Positions 25,506 to 36,906 of a stretch of DNA of 64,000 bases are shown one piece after another. Source of the stretch: Luscinia megarhynchos (Eukaryota > Chordata > Aves > Passeriformes > Turdidae); the NCBI GenBank assembly GCA_034336665.1, contig CM067592.1, positions 32,299,942 through 32,363,941 of the forward strand, given 5' to 3'. Each line of letters begins with the position of its first letter. Position 1 is the stretch's first letter. The notes beneath the pieces are model-generated. The model worked only from the letters and a program-made list of their open reading frames with translations. It searched no databases and had not been told where the DNA came from. A program made the position numbers and the translations under genes.

Positions 25506-28081
25506 AAAAACCTAGTATTTTATATATATATATTTAAGATTATCTAAGTAAAAAGAAATCTAGTAGGGTAATATTAATTCAAAGTGTTGCAAGCACCTTT
25601 AGCTGTTATAAAATAATTCCATAGCTCTGTAATTCAATAAGATTATTACTGAGTTTTCTCTGTGTTTCTTAGGACTTTGAAACTCATGTGTATCATTTAT
25701 GGGTTCAGTTATTTGCACATGTCTACTCCTAATCCAATTTCCACATCTTCTCTACTCTTCATTCTTTACTTTCCATCTGTGAAAGCCCATAAAAATCTCT
25801 TGGGATTATGAAAGTACTAGGGCAAGAGGTATTTGACCTCACAGTTCGTGAGCTCCTCAAAGGAAACTCCTCTTCAATGCAGCTGGAAAGAATTGTGAAC
25901 AAACCAGTGTTAATTATGAGTAGGGCAACAGATGCAACCTGCAACATTCAGAAATTTCAAACACTGGAAAAACAAGTCGTTTCTCTTCATGGAAACACAG
26001 CATTTCTTTCTGGGAGAAGAAACAGATACCCTCTTCTGAAGAAGCCAAGATGTCCAAAGGGTTTGTGTGGCTTGCTAGCCACTGAGATGTGAATTGCCAA
26101 CAGAAATATTTTGCTCTTGTGCCAATAACAAACAAAATGTTGCTGGAGACAGCAGCTACTGCCAGCACTTGAAAAAAAGAAACTCTGGCAACTAACCATG
26201 TATCAAAATAGATTCTGAAGTAATAAAATGCTTTCTTTTCACCACCTACTCAAATGTCTTATTTTAGATTGTGCCAAAACTGAGTAGAAGATATTCCCAT
26301 TAATTCTGACAATTTCATGGGAAAATCTGGGAAGACCTCTTCCCCCAGATCATTCATATGGAGAACATACTCCAGTTGAGCTTAACTGGCTGCCATATGT
26401 CACTCCTATTCCACTGATAAATAGCTCCCAGTACATGTGTGCAGATTAGTGTCCTTCAGTGTGTTAGGGCCTGGAAAGTGACCAGGGGAACTTCTAACTC
26501 AGTATGAAAGATGCATTTATTAGAAAGGGTTAAACATACTGTTGTTATTGCTACTAACAGAACCAAGAATATTGTCTAAAAGCAATCTACACCATCATTA
26601 TGCTTACAGTGAGGCTCAGGATGCATCCTTTCATAAAAGCAGAGAATGTCACCAGCAGACAGAGCACAGCAGGGGAGCAATTTAGTGCCTTTGGTCCATC
26701 AGGATATCATCTAGGGAGGAAAAAAATTCTTATGTGCTAGCTTTTTTAATTTGTTAAGGGTGTTACTTGAAAGGGAGGAAACATGCTCAAAAAATAACTT
26801 TATAAAATAAAAAGAGGTTAGAATTGTTCCATGATGGTAGGCTAGGACAATTTTAAATGGTTATTTGAGTAACGTGTTTGCTCACATAATATGTTTTGCA
26901 TGCACCAAGCTATTTCCTTTGACTGCAGATCTCAGAGCATCAGAGTGGTATTTCTCTGCTTCTTCCACAAAATCTGCTTCATTCTGCTGACATTGCTTCA
27001 TAACTTTTCTCCATTATCTGCCCCCATCCTGTCTGGAGCCTGAGGGTATCCTCCTTCATAATCACTCTCTTTTGCCTGGATTTGTTTTTCTCAAAGACAG
27101 GTTCTCTGAGCCTTCCTTTTCCTGAACTTTTAATTTATTCTCTCAGCAATCAGTTTCAATAATGTCATGCTGGAAAGGAAGCTACTCTTCAGATTTAGAA
27201 AACATGGAACTATCTGGCCTCCATGCTTTCATTTTGGATGTGGGAGTATTTCCAGATCAGCATACGGTTTTGTGTGAATTTGTTGGGGAGGCTATTTTCT
27301 TGTATTTTCCTTCTAGAACAGCATGTAAGGCTGATTTTTTGTGTATACATTTCTACATATCTGAAGTACTTTCTAGCTGACACCTGAGTGGAAGGCCTAG
27401 TATTTTACATAATTTTTAAATTTTGTGCTTAGCTGACAGAATTAATGGTTGTACAGTTCAAATAGCAGAAGTCTGGTTTTAAGGTGATGAACACTGAAAA
27501 ACAGTTATCAAAAATCCTGTTGATGCAGGATTTACATAGCTAGTTCAAAGAAGATCTAGTTGTGACAGGTGTTCATCCAGGGGTGGAAGGTGACCCCCTG
27601 CTCTCCCATTGCATCTCTCATTGTATATATCAACAGCACAGAAAAAGTCAGCTAGGAATTCCAAAGAAATTTGTGCTCAGCATTTCAGTTTCACATTATT
27701 TTAATTAAACTTTATTATATCTTCCTTTATTTTTTGTATAAGATAGGGGGAGAAAACCAATTAATTAAATCCATTGTATTTTGAAATACATTGTCAATGC
27801 TCCTACAGACAAAAAAATAATCCTACTGTAGGACAAAAAACATTTCCTGTGATATTGCAGGAATCCCAGAGACTTGCAGTCCAAGAACTTCTGTCAAGAG
27901 ATGAAAATACAGAACTGCGAATATTCATTTTAGCCTCATCCTCCAGCTCCCATAGTGACATTGATCAGAGAAGGAAAATTCCCTTTCATTTACTGTTTCT
28001 TCACTCCATCTGTCATTATAAGAGAAAAATTAAGGTGAATTTATTCTGTGCTTAAGATTTTCTCTGCTGACCCCTTCACAG

Positions 28082-28292
28082 ATGGGAGATTGGGAATTGG
28101 AGCACATGCAGTCTTACCTGTGGGGTTGGTTTGCAGACACGAGATGTCTTCTGTTCTCATCTACTATCAAGAGAGACCAACGAGACTGTGATTTTGGCAG
28201 ATGAGTTGTGCTCTAAACCCAAGCCATCCCTCGTGCAAGCCTGTAATCGCTTTGACTGCCCACCCTCCTGGTATCCTACGGAATGGCAAGAG
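28082..28292 (+). CDS. ADAMTSL1: ADAMTSL1 exon: third TSR and start of fourth
   Basis: The exon follows CCCCTTCACAG and ends before GTAAGA. It enters in phase 2 and leaves in phase 0, with 70 whole codons. It encodes WEIGNWSTCSLTCGVGLQTR, then a segment with an NET sequon, ending in QACNRFDCPPSW and the opening of the next TSR (YPTEWQE). Six cysteines, a WxxC mannosylation motif (WSTC) and an O-fucosylation motif (CSLTCG) are all present. A second sequon (NWS) overlaps the mannosylation motif. The exon stops exactly before the first Cys of the next TSR. A CR1 copy starts only about 60 bases past its donor. Confidence 0.94.
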
Positions 28293-28349
28293 GTAAGAAT
28301 TTATGTGTAACCTCATTTTATGACTTCTTAAAGTCCTCACTGCACGTAT

Positions 28350-28768
28350 TTCAGTGGTCAGAGGGCTGGAGCACCTCCCCAATGAGGACAGGCTGGAGAC
28401 CTGCAGTGGAGGGAGCTCCAGGGAGACCATAGAGCAGCCTTACAGTTCATCAAGTATGCCCACAAGAAAGCTGAAGGAGGACTTTTAACAAGGGGGTGTA
28501 GTGATGGGGCAAAGAGTTTAAACTGAAAGAGAGTAGATTCAGTTTAGATACTAGGAAAAAGAATTTTAGTGTGAGGGTATGGAGGCACTGAAACAGATTT
28601 CCCAGGAGAGATGTGGATACCCCATTCCTGAAAGTGTTCAAGGCCGGGTTGGATGTAGCTTTGAGCAACATAGTCTAATGGAAGCTGTCCCTGCCCAGAG
28701 AAGGGATGGGGTGGAACTAGAAGAACTTTTAGGTTCCTTCCAACACAAACCATGCTATGATTCTATGG
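28350..28768 (+). mobile_element. CR1 LINE fragment, plus strand, intact 3' tail
   Basis: It begins near GGGCTGGAGCACCTCCCC and continues with GAGGACAGGCTGGAGACC, TTCCCAGGAGAGATGTGG, CATTCCTGAAAGTGTTCAAG and GCCGGGTTGGATGTAGC, ending in CATGCTATGATTCTATGG, the typical CR1 3' end. About 420 bases are retained, with an internal stretch deleted or diverged. It is in the same orientation as the host gene and begins about 60 bases after an exon donor. It has no coding capacity. Confidence 0.92.
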
Positions 28769-31119
28769 TCTTGCTTCAGCCCATCAACAGGAATCACTTT
28801 TCTTTCACACAAGCCATTAAAAAACTGCAAAGTGTGCATTTTTTGCTCTTAAAAAATGCATTAATGTTTCCAGAGGTAAATAATGACTGTAGCTATTTCT
28901 AATGCAATGACAGCTGGCTATAGGTTTCAAACAAAAATACCTGGAAAATATTGGTCAGCTGCAGTGAGTGGACTTGGATGATGTCAAGTTTCTAGGAACA
29001 CTAAACTAGAAGGATTAAGGATAAAAGAGTCTTTAAAGCATATATTCATATATTCTCAAATAATAATTTTGTTTAGTACAAGAAACCTTCCTCATGCTTC
29101 AGATTAAGAAATGTGTGTTAAACATTTAATTTGGGAGATGGATACTTTATTACACTAATTATAAAAATTCCTGTCTACACAATGGGTCTGTACAAGGCTT
29201 TCCATCTTTAGAAAGCACCCTGAAATGAGTTAATTTGCTGAAATCTGACTGCAAATTGCAATAGTTGTGTAATTCAAAAGACTTAAAGATGCTTCTTTAA
29301 ATGGTTGTAATACTACATTTTTAGTAATGCTACTGCAGGAAGAAAGGATTCTGCACTCTTGTCAAGGCTAAAGAAAAAATTTGCAATGTAGTATATGTAT
29401 AAGCAAAACACCTGTTAGTTTTCATTTTTGATGCGTGCAAGTCTTCATTCTATCCTATGTAAAAACTATGAGTATTTTGCATAGTGCTTGCATGTGCCTA
29501 TTCAGAGTCTGCATATAAAATCTGATATTCATGTAACAGCCAGGAAAACATTAACATACTCACCTATTGAACTTAGTAAGTCCATGAAGCTGGGAGAGCT
29601 TTGGATTTGGGCAACCAACACAGTAAAAATATTTATTCCAGTCTGATGGTCTGTCAAAGCTAGGTAATGAGCCTATGGCTTTAGTCCTCTGTATAAAACA
29701 ATTCAGTGGTACTTCATGCATTAATTTGTCTACTGATATTCACACACATATATCTACTTAGTTGTACTTCTGAAAATTTCTGAACTATAGTTATAATGAA
29801 TGTTATATTTGCAAAAAAACAAATAGTATTCTACTGGTTCATAATATAATAATAGAAGTCAAGCATTTTAAAATTATTCTAAAAGTAGCACATATGCTTG
29901 TCTAAGTCCTGTAATTGACCACAGTCCTTACAGAAAGAAATTTTTTGTAAGTGTATGTGAACAATTAGAAGAGATATATGTTACAGTATGTGGAAAAATT
30001 TATTTCCTGCTAACAGTGACTATTAGCCACTAATGATAGGCCACACTAGATTGGTATCAAATTGTTTCTGCTAGAGCTATCTCCAAACAGATTTTTCCAA
30101 GATTGTAACATCTTCCTCAACAGTTTAAACATGCATATGGTCACCTGTCTAAACTAATTTTTCCAACCATTCAAGGGCTCCCAAATGCTGTGTCTTAGAA
30201 AAAGTTTAGCAGATCTTAGTGAGAGGAAGTTTGATTAAGTATAAAGGCTTTAGCAACTATGTTAGTAAGAAAATGAAACAAACTGCTCGCAGGTTCACCG
30301 TGGTAGCATGTATATTCTCTGGGCTGAGAGAGAGCCTGTGCTGTGATTCTTTGCTACAGTTAAACAAAGGTCATTTATAGCTCTTCTGCCTTACTTCCAC
30401 AGACTTTTCAGGTTGACCACTGAATGTTTCTTGTGTTTACCTTTCACCAGAGGACAACAGCACAAAAAATGTGCTTCTCTACCTACTCTCTTCTGCTTCT
30501 GCTGAGTACTGTGCCAGAAAAAAAAGAAAAAAAAAACCTTGAACCCATCAAAATCAATTTCCATTCTCTCATTTTTTAAGGATGTCTGTGTTCCTTCTTT
30601 GCAACACCATCATCTTTACAGATATTTCCACCCTGCAGGAAAGCCAGACCTTGCAGCTCAGTCTCACACAGGTTTCCCATCTGAAAACCTGCATCATGAG
30701 GCTTGTGCATTACACTTAGGGATTATTACAGCTGTTGGCTTCTGAGATGTGGAAAAAAAAAAAAACATTTGGAAAGGATGTGAGTGGCTGAGACAACCTC
30801 TGGAGATGACCTGCAGTTAAGCAGCAAAACTGCTGTAGATCCTCCTGCAGAAGAGAACCTAAAGAAGGATTTCTTTCCTTGAATTAAGGGACCAACACCA
30901 CCTCCCCTTTCCCTAGGCTCTTGGGAGGACTTCCCCACTAGAGGAAGATGAAGGACCCTTCAGGAAGGTGCCTTTCTCACCCTAGGGAAGGTCCTTTAAA
31001 GCTTCACCAATGTGAAAGTGTAAAATCTATTCTTCACATAGCCTGATATCAATACATTCCTTTGTACATCAGTGGAGTTTGTGGTGCTTTTCAGAACACT
31101 CACTCAGTCTGGTTTAATG

Positions 31120-31145
31120 CAAACACACACACACAAAAAAAAACA
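31120..31145 (+). repeat. Short AC / A-rich simple repeat
   Basis: A run of five to six CA units is followed by a run of A residues. It is simple sequence with no attached element recognised. Confidence 0.7.
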
Positions 31146-31854
31146 AACAGAAGATTTAAACTGTCATTACCACTGTTTTTTTTCTAAGCCTTTTATGCTT
31201 GTAAGGAAGGATTGTCTGAATTAAATGTCATTTGAAGCCCCAGAGCTCCCGGCAGATAAACACACAATAATTATCAGTGTTATAACAATGAAAACAATTT
31301 TTAAAACATACCTTTACATATTTCAGACTATTTATTTTTAAGTATTTCCGTGTCTCAATCAAATACATTAGGATCTTTCTCATTTTCAGTGGTGTTCTTC
31401 TGGAGTAGAGTTTAAGCTTTCATTTTACAAGGCCCTATAAATATCTGTTCTGCATACCTGAAATGGGAGACCTCCATTAGTAAATCTTCATCCACCTTTG
31501 TTTTATTACTGAATAAGTGCTATAGTCTCAGTCTCAGCATTCTTTATTTGCTGTCTTTGCTTCAAGATAATTGCAACAATGACTTTAAAACAAAGACAGC
31601 ATGGGAAAACTGGTAATATTTTCTTACTTTCTCCTATCTATTTTTAATCCATACATTAAAATGTCTCTTCCAAATCTTCAAGTGTCAGGCCTTAAAAAAA
31701 ACTGAGAAACCTTGTGAGAAAAAACTGTTTACTCCTTTTGCAGGCCCTTTATCTTACTGTGAAGTCTTAGAAGACAATTAATTTTTGAGAGTAAGGAAAA
31801 ATCTGTATTGTTACTCACCTTGAGTAGAGACCAGTGTAAAATTAAACCATAGGG

Positions 31855-32457
31855 AGACCATGGAATGGGTCCTGGTCAGTGGCCAGCTGAACATGAGTCA
31901 GCAGTGCCCTGGAGCCAGGAGGGGCAGCCCTGTCCTGGGGGCATCAGGGACAGCATCACAGCCGGGCAAGGGAGGGGATTGTCCTGCTCTGCTCTGAGCT
32001 GGGGCAGCCTCACCTCCAGTGCTGGGGGCTGGTGTGGGTGTCACAACATGAGAAAGATGTGAAACTGTTAGAGAGTGTCCAAAGCAGGGTAACAAGGATG
32101 GTGAGGGGTCTTGAGGAGAAGCTGTGTGAGGAGCAGCTGAGGTCACTTGGTCTGTTCAGCCTGGAGACTGAGGGGAGACCTCACTGCAGTCACAAATTCC
32201 TCATGAAGGGACAAGGAGGGACAGACTCTGATCTCTGCTCTGTGGTGACCAGTGACAGGACCTGAGGAGCTGAGTCAGGGGAGGTTTAGGCTGGATATCA
32301 GGAAAATTTCTTCATCCAGAGGGTGAGTGGGCACTGGAACAGCTCCCAAGGGAACTGGTCTCAGCACCAGCCTGACAGAGTTCAAGAAGTGTTTGGAGAG
32401 TGCTCTCAGGCACATGGGGTGACTTTTGGAGCTGTCCTGTGCAGGGACAGCACTATG
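31855..32457 (+). mobile_element. CR1 LINE fragment, plus strand, missing its 3' tail
   Basis: Recognisable CR1 stretches are GAGTCAGCAGTGCCCTGG, GCCGGGCAAGGGAGGGGATT, TGTTCAGCCTGGAGACTGAG, AGGTTTAGGCTGGATATCAG and CTGTCCTGTGCAGGGACAG. The match stops there, roughly 60 bases short of where a CR1 copy would end in its ATTCTATG tail, which is unusual because CR1 copies normally lose the 5' end. The first part resembles the X/Y-type CR1 subfamilies of songbirds, from memory. Multiple indels leave no functional frame. Confidence 0.85.
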
Positions 32458-33790
32458 TAAGTGAATAAAGTCCAAGAAGCAAGAAAATATATGTTTTGTC
32501 TTATCTCTGGTGGAGTTGAAAGGGCGAAGAGACTTCCTGAGATTTGACTGATTGACAGTAGGAACATACTCTGTGATATTCGTAGTGTGTAACCCATTTT
32601 GTATCCTGTATATGATAAAAGTCATATGTTGGAATGTCAAAAAGTCAAAAGTTGGAATAATACTTTTAATCAGGAATTTATTTTCCTAAAATGAGAGGTT
32701 GATAGACATTTTCTTCTGTTAAAAACTAATGTTTTTCTTGCTTAATTTTTTGGAAGTCTTTGAGCTTTGTGATACTCTAAATAAGTAGGACAAAGGCTAT
32801 TTTTATACATTAAAAGAAACCAAATATAAAAATGTCTTTCTTCACTTTCTTTCTGTCTCTCAAAATGTTTATGCTAAATATTCATGCTAGCATTAAAGTT
32901 TATGCAGCTCTTTATCTAATAGAGAAGGGCCTTTTATGACTGCAAGATTTTTTAAAACTCTTCCTCTCTAACTGCTTAAGTATACTCTTTAACACTTCTC
33001 CATATTATTGTCCACTTATCTTGAATAATTGCCATGTCACAAGATATAAGCAACTCCTGGTCATGTCAGTGTAATGCAAGCTTACCCTTTCCTTTGCTAG
33101 AAGAAAAGAGAAAAGGAGCTGAGCTGGCTGAACTGAGCAGAGCTGGGAGCTTGCTACCAGCCTCGTGAAAAGGATCCTCAGGAAAAACTGCTGAGCAACT
33201 AAATTTACAAAAAATATTCAGGAAAGCTACTAAATTGGGTTACTCAAAATTTCCTGCCCTGCTTGACTAGAAAAATTGATACAGAGGAGGGTATTTACAT
33301 TAAAGACAGAAGGGAGGTTTGTTCTCTGGATGTTAATCATCTCAACTTACTTATCTACTGCTGGACAAGACTCTTCCACTGTTTCTGACATGTTAGTGTC
33401 AGATCTCACACAGAGATATTAGTATTTGGATTCTCCACATCACATGCAAGTGTCTCATTTTCCAAGTGGAGAGCACCAGTTTCCCACCTCCATACTGCAA
33501 CGCTGACTCACTGTTTCCATGTCTTTTGAACCACTACCTTAAAACAGAACACTTCAGAAATACTGAGACAGTCTTTCTAAATGTTAGCAAACTAGCTAAA
33601 GCTGCTCCCCTTTTCCAAAATAATTTTGATATTTTGAAAGCAGTCTACCTTGAGGTCTCTGAAATTTTTGTTTTTTATTTTCTATTTGGCCAAGACAAGT
33701 GCTGATTTCTATCCTAATTCACAAGCAGTTTTTGCAGCCAGTGGGACGATGCAGGTGTGGTAAGAGGTGGCTTTCTCTCTCTCCTCTCAG

Positions 33791-33970
33791 TGCTCACAGA
33801 CCTGTGGCGGTGGTGTCCAGAAGCGAGAAACGCTTTGCAAGCAGCGCCTGGCCGATGGGAGCTTGTTAGACCTGCCAGAAACCTTCTGCTCCATGCCAAG
33901 GACTGTCACACAGCAAGCCTGCAGAAATGAGGACTGTCCCAGTGAGTGGCTTCTCTCTGATTGGACACAG
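33791..33970 (+). CDS. ADAMTSL1: ADAMTSL1 exon: fourth TSR (60 codons, phase 0-0)
   Basis: The exon follows CTCCTCTCAG and ends in ACACAG|GTATGC. It is exactly 60 codons in phase 0 at both ends. It encodes CSQTCGGGVQKRETLCKQRL, then six cysteines in all ending at RNEDCPSEW, and closes with LLSDWTQ, the lead-in of the next TSR. Joined to the previous exon it restores WQECSQTCGGG, giving a WxxC mannosylation motif and the CxxTCG O-fucosylation motif across the junction. Skipping would remove one TSR-sized unit while keeping the frame and re-forming a hybrid WQE-CSVSC junction. It matches human ADAMTSL1 as remembered. Confidence 0.94.
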
Positions 33971-35493
33971 GTATGCTATTCGTATGCATCAGTATTGTTC
34001 AGACCCTGGAGATGAAGTTCCTAAGCCAGTTGGGATAGAGGAGCCAAATAAGGTCAGACTCCACGAAGCACATTAATGCCAATTTTGTCCTGTAATCTGT
34101 CCTTATCATCCTGGTTGAGGATGCTATCACTAGCTCCATGTTCCTCTTCGATGTCCATCTCCACAGATTTGTTTTAGCCATCTGGCCAAAACATAAAGAC
34201 CCTTCTGGTGCAAACACAAGTCATGCTCAAAGCAATAAATCCCTGCCTCTGTCCATGCCTACGCTTATTATTTCATCCAAGGCATTGATAAAGAGCAATC
34301 TTTATTACTTCAGGCTATATGCTCTTTGTTGCCAAACACCTAGTCATTCTGATGTCAATAGTCTTTTCCTCTTGAGGCCACTCCAGTCCTTTCCTATCAT
34401 AAAGAGAATAAAAAAGAAGAGAGGGAACAGGAGAAGCGGGGAATGAAAAGGGGAAGGGAGGAGAGACATCATAAAAATAAAATTTTACTTTATAAGGTCA
34501 AAGCAAAGGCAAAGATTCATTCAAGTAAGAATGAAAATCATTCCACACCTTGCAGCATCTGTCACCACTCTTCCAGTCCTCTTTCATGGAAGGTAGTGGA
34601 AATTGTCTTGTGGGAATTGTAAAAGAAATGTCAATCACCCTACAGAGCTGTCCCATCTGCACCCATCTTATGGGGATCTGTCTGGCCATTTAGTGGATGT
34701 TTTCATAAAGTCTTCTGCCAGGAGATGCATAGACATTCTGGCAATGAAGATGGTAACTACAGTGCTGTACCCATTTTCTAGCTCTTTTTACAGACTGCTA
34801 CTTGGGTTCCAGAGCAAAGGCACTGCCTGTATTTCATTTTCCACAATGCTATATACATATGAAACTAAATAGTCATGATGAAGTCTATCAAACAATGTCC
34901 ACCTGTGCAACAAACATTGTGGTCTGGTATTAGAAGGTTTATACTATTCTGTGTAAGCCATGTGTAGTAACTACAAGGCCGAGGTAAATAATTAGTGACT
35001 AAAATATTCATCCCTTTATAATTCCCAAATAGATTTGCAGATTTTATTTTATAAGATTCCTCAAAGATTAATCTTAGGCCAGATTTTATCACACCAGAAT
35101 GCCACTGTGATTTGCAACTCCATGAGGTGTGCACTTGGACGTGAGCCGGAGTTTTTCCAGCCAGCAGACACAGACACACAGAAACAAAGTTCAAAGACTG
35201 GCTTTGAACTGTAGCATAGTGTCATTAAAACAAGGGACACTGACAGAAAAGAAGTGGAAATGGGAGCATGGAAAGTATCTAAGTCTTACAGGACAGAAAA
35301 TAACAAGTATTTTATCTCTTTACTGTGCCTGCATGGTTTGTAGCTGCATGGTCAGATGCTGCTCTGCTTTACTCTGCTGCAATATTTTGAAAACTGTGGT
35401 GTGTGTATGCAATGTGGATACATGAGGTGAGAAGAGAGCGTGCGACCAGGAGCAGCTTTTCATTTCTCCTGATGTTTCTTTTCCTGTCCCTAG
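33971..35493 (+). other. ADAMTSL1: Intron, 1.5 kb
   Basis: Bounded by GTATGC and TTTCCTGTCCCTAG. A purine-rich stretch (about 34398-34465) is the only low-complexity feature seen. No transposon or RNA gene was recognised. Confidence 0.75.
34398..34465 (+). repeat. Purine-rich tract
   Basis: About 65 bases are almost all A and G, including GGGAAGGGAGGAGAG, with few interruptions. It is intronic and its role is unknown. Confidence 0.65.
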
Positions 35494-35647
35494 TGTTCAG
35501 TGAGCTGTGGAGAAGGCACGCGGAGTCGATATGCTATTTGCAGAAAGATGCTGAAAACTGGGGGCTTTGTTATCGTCAATTCCTCACTCTGCCTCCCTTT
35601 GCCATTCCCATCCTTGATCAGACCCTGTTCACTAGGTCCTTGTGCAA
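35494..35647 (+). CDS. ADAMTSL1: ADAMTSL1 exon: fifth TSR
   Basis: The exon follows TTCCTGTCCCTAG and ends in TGTGCA|GTAAGT after a single base of the next codon. It enters in phase 0 and leaves in phase 1, with 51 whole codons. It encodes CSVSCGEGTRSRYAICRKML, an NSS sequon in VIVNSSLC, and IRPCSLGPCA. Six cysteines complete the TSR begun by SEWLLSDWTQ in the previous exon, and the O-fucosylation motif CSVSCG is present. This is the last TSR before the Ig region. The open frame that continues past 35647 is intron. Confidence 0.93.
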
Positions 35648-36906
35648 GTAAGTGGAAAAGATGTTTGGCAGTGTCTGGGGAAAACGGGCTGAAAGTCCTT
35701 CACCAAGAAGCCCATGCTATTTCCTGCTCCACAGCCTTCTTTCAGGCTAGTATTACTCAGTCTTGTGGAGCGGCTTTTTCTGTCTGTGAGCAAGTCAAGC
35801 CAGTGGAGGAGCACTGCAGATTTCACTAATAGAGCTGGATGTGAGCCAGTGTGCTGGAAGAAAACTACTAGTTTCTGGAAAAACTGGCTCAAAATTCTGA
35901 CCAAAATCTAGATCTGAATTTCACAGCTGGAATGTAGAGGCTCAGAGATACAGCACATCAGCCTGAGCAAATAAGCTGTCTGCTAGAACAGCTGCAAGGA
36001 AAATAATTGGTAAGGGATTTTGCTAAAAACCATTTAGGAACTTATTATTTCATTATGTCACTCCAAATCCTCTATGATCTGAGATTTCTAATGAACCATG
36101 GAACACAGTTTAGATGTATTTTATGTTGGTAGTTCATGCATTTGTTTTTCCCCAACACAAGAATATACAAGAATATACAAGAGTATACAGCCCCACTGTA
36201 TACTCTTCCATAGTTTGCAGCAAGCCAACTGGATATGTGAAAGTCAGCCTAGCTTCAGCTTGACTCTGAAACTGAAGAATGCTGGATGTGTGGGGAAAAA
36301 AGAAGATCTGATGTTTAGAACTAAAGCTTGGCCCAAATGTTGCCTAATATTTATTAATAATATGCCTATGCAGCTTAATTCAGTACTTCGTAATAAAGAT
36401 CTCTGACACAGAGATCATGAAACTGAAGGATATACTGAACTAGTGCACTTAAATACTATTTACCATGTTTTTAAGCCTAGCCCAGAGAGTCTTGTCCTAT
36501 TCAACATTACTCCTTGGGTAGCAAGACTTTCACTCTTCCTTACTCTTGTGAGCTACAAGACCATGTTGTCTTTGAAGGGGGTTTTTTTATCTATTCAGTG
36601 CATTTCTTAAATAACAGTCTTTTCTAAAGTACTTTAACAATAAGAACTATGTTTCCACTCAAGTTTTCTCTCTCTGGTAAAGCTTTTATCCCTGGCTATT
36701 TGGTTTCTGCATATACTCTAGGCTACTTTCGCATTCCTGAAGTGTGTCTTGTTATTCCTCTTATTTTTATTGTTCTAGTTTAATGTACTACAACTGATGG
36801 TCAGTTTCTCCCATTATTGTCTAACGAGTCAAATGCTGCCCACAACAATGTAAACTACTTATTTTGTTTAATAGTATCAAATACTAATTATGTAATCGTA
36901 TTTCAG
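35648..36906 (+). other. ADAMTSL1: Intron, 1.3 kb
   Basis: Bounded by GTAAGT and GTATTTCAG. It contains the direct-plus-inverted repeat at 36160-36207. Nothing else was recognised. Confidence 0.75.
36160..36207. repeat. Three-copy 10-mer ending in a perfect 12-bp hairpin
   Basis: Near-identical units GAATATACAA, GAATATACAA and GAGTATACAG run in tandem (36161-36190). The last one, as AAGAGTATACAG (36179-36190), is followed after CCCCA by its exact complement CTGTATACTCTT (36196-36207). The 12-bp perfect stem with a 5-base loop would fold in RNA. Confidence 0.95.

Larger units (their letters stand above)
10116..28081 (+). other. ADAMTSL1: Intron, about 18 kb (largest complete intron in the window)
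   Basis: Bounded by GTAGGC and CCCCTTCACAG. It holds a CR1 copy (about 17638-18400, minus), a hexanucleotide array (19593-19658), a probable LTR (about 24940-25505, minus), an A/G-rich tract (about 14175-14226), a short repeat cluster (14833-14870), a two-copy 13-mer with a palindrome (24003-24047) and a poly(A) run near 22685. No RNA gene or further exon was recognised in the rest. Confidence 0.75.
28293..33790 (+). other. ADAMTSL1: Intron, 5.5 kb
   Basis: Bounded by GTAAGA and CTCTCCTCTCAG. It carries two plus-strand CR1 copies (about 28350-28768 and 31855-32457), A-runs near 30520 and 30755, and an ACACAC/A-rich tract near 31120-31145. The rest shows nothing recognisable. Confidence 0.75.

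Noticed and set aside
25808..26092. 94-codon open frame next to the LTR-like block
   Set aside because: I recognise no retroviral or host domain, and it overlaps opposite-strand frames of similar length, as expected by chance.
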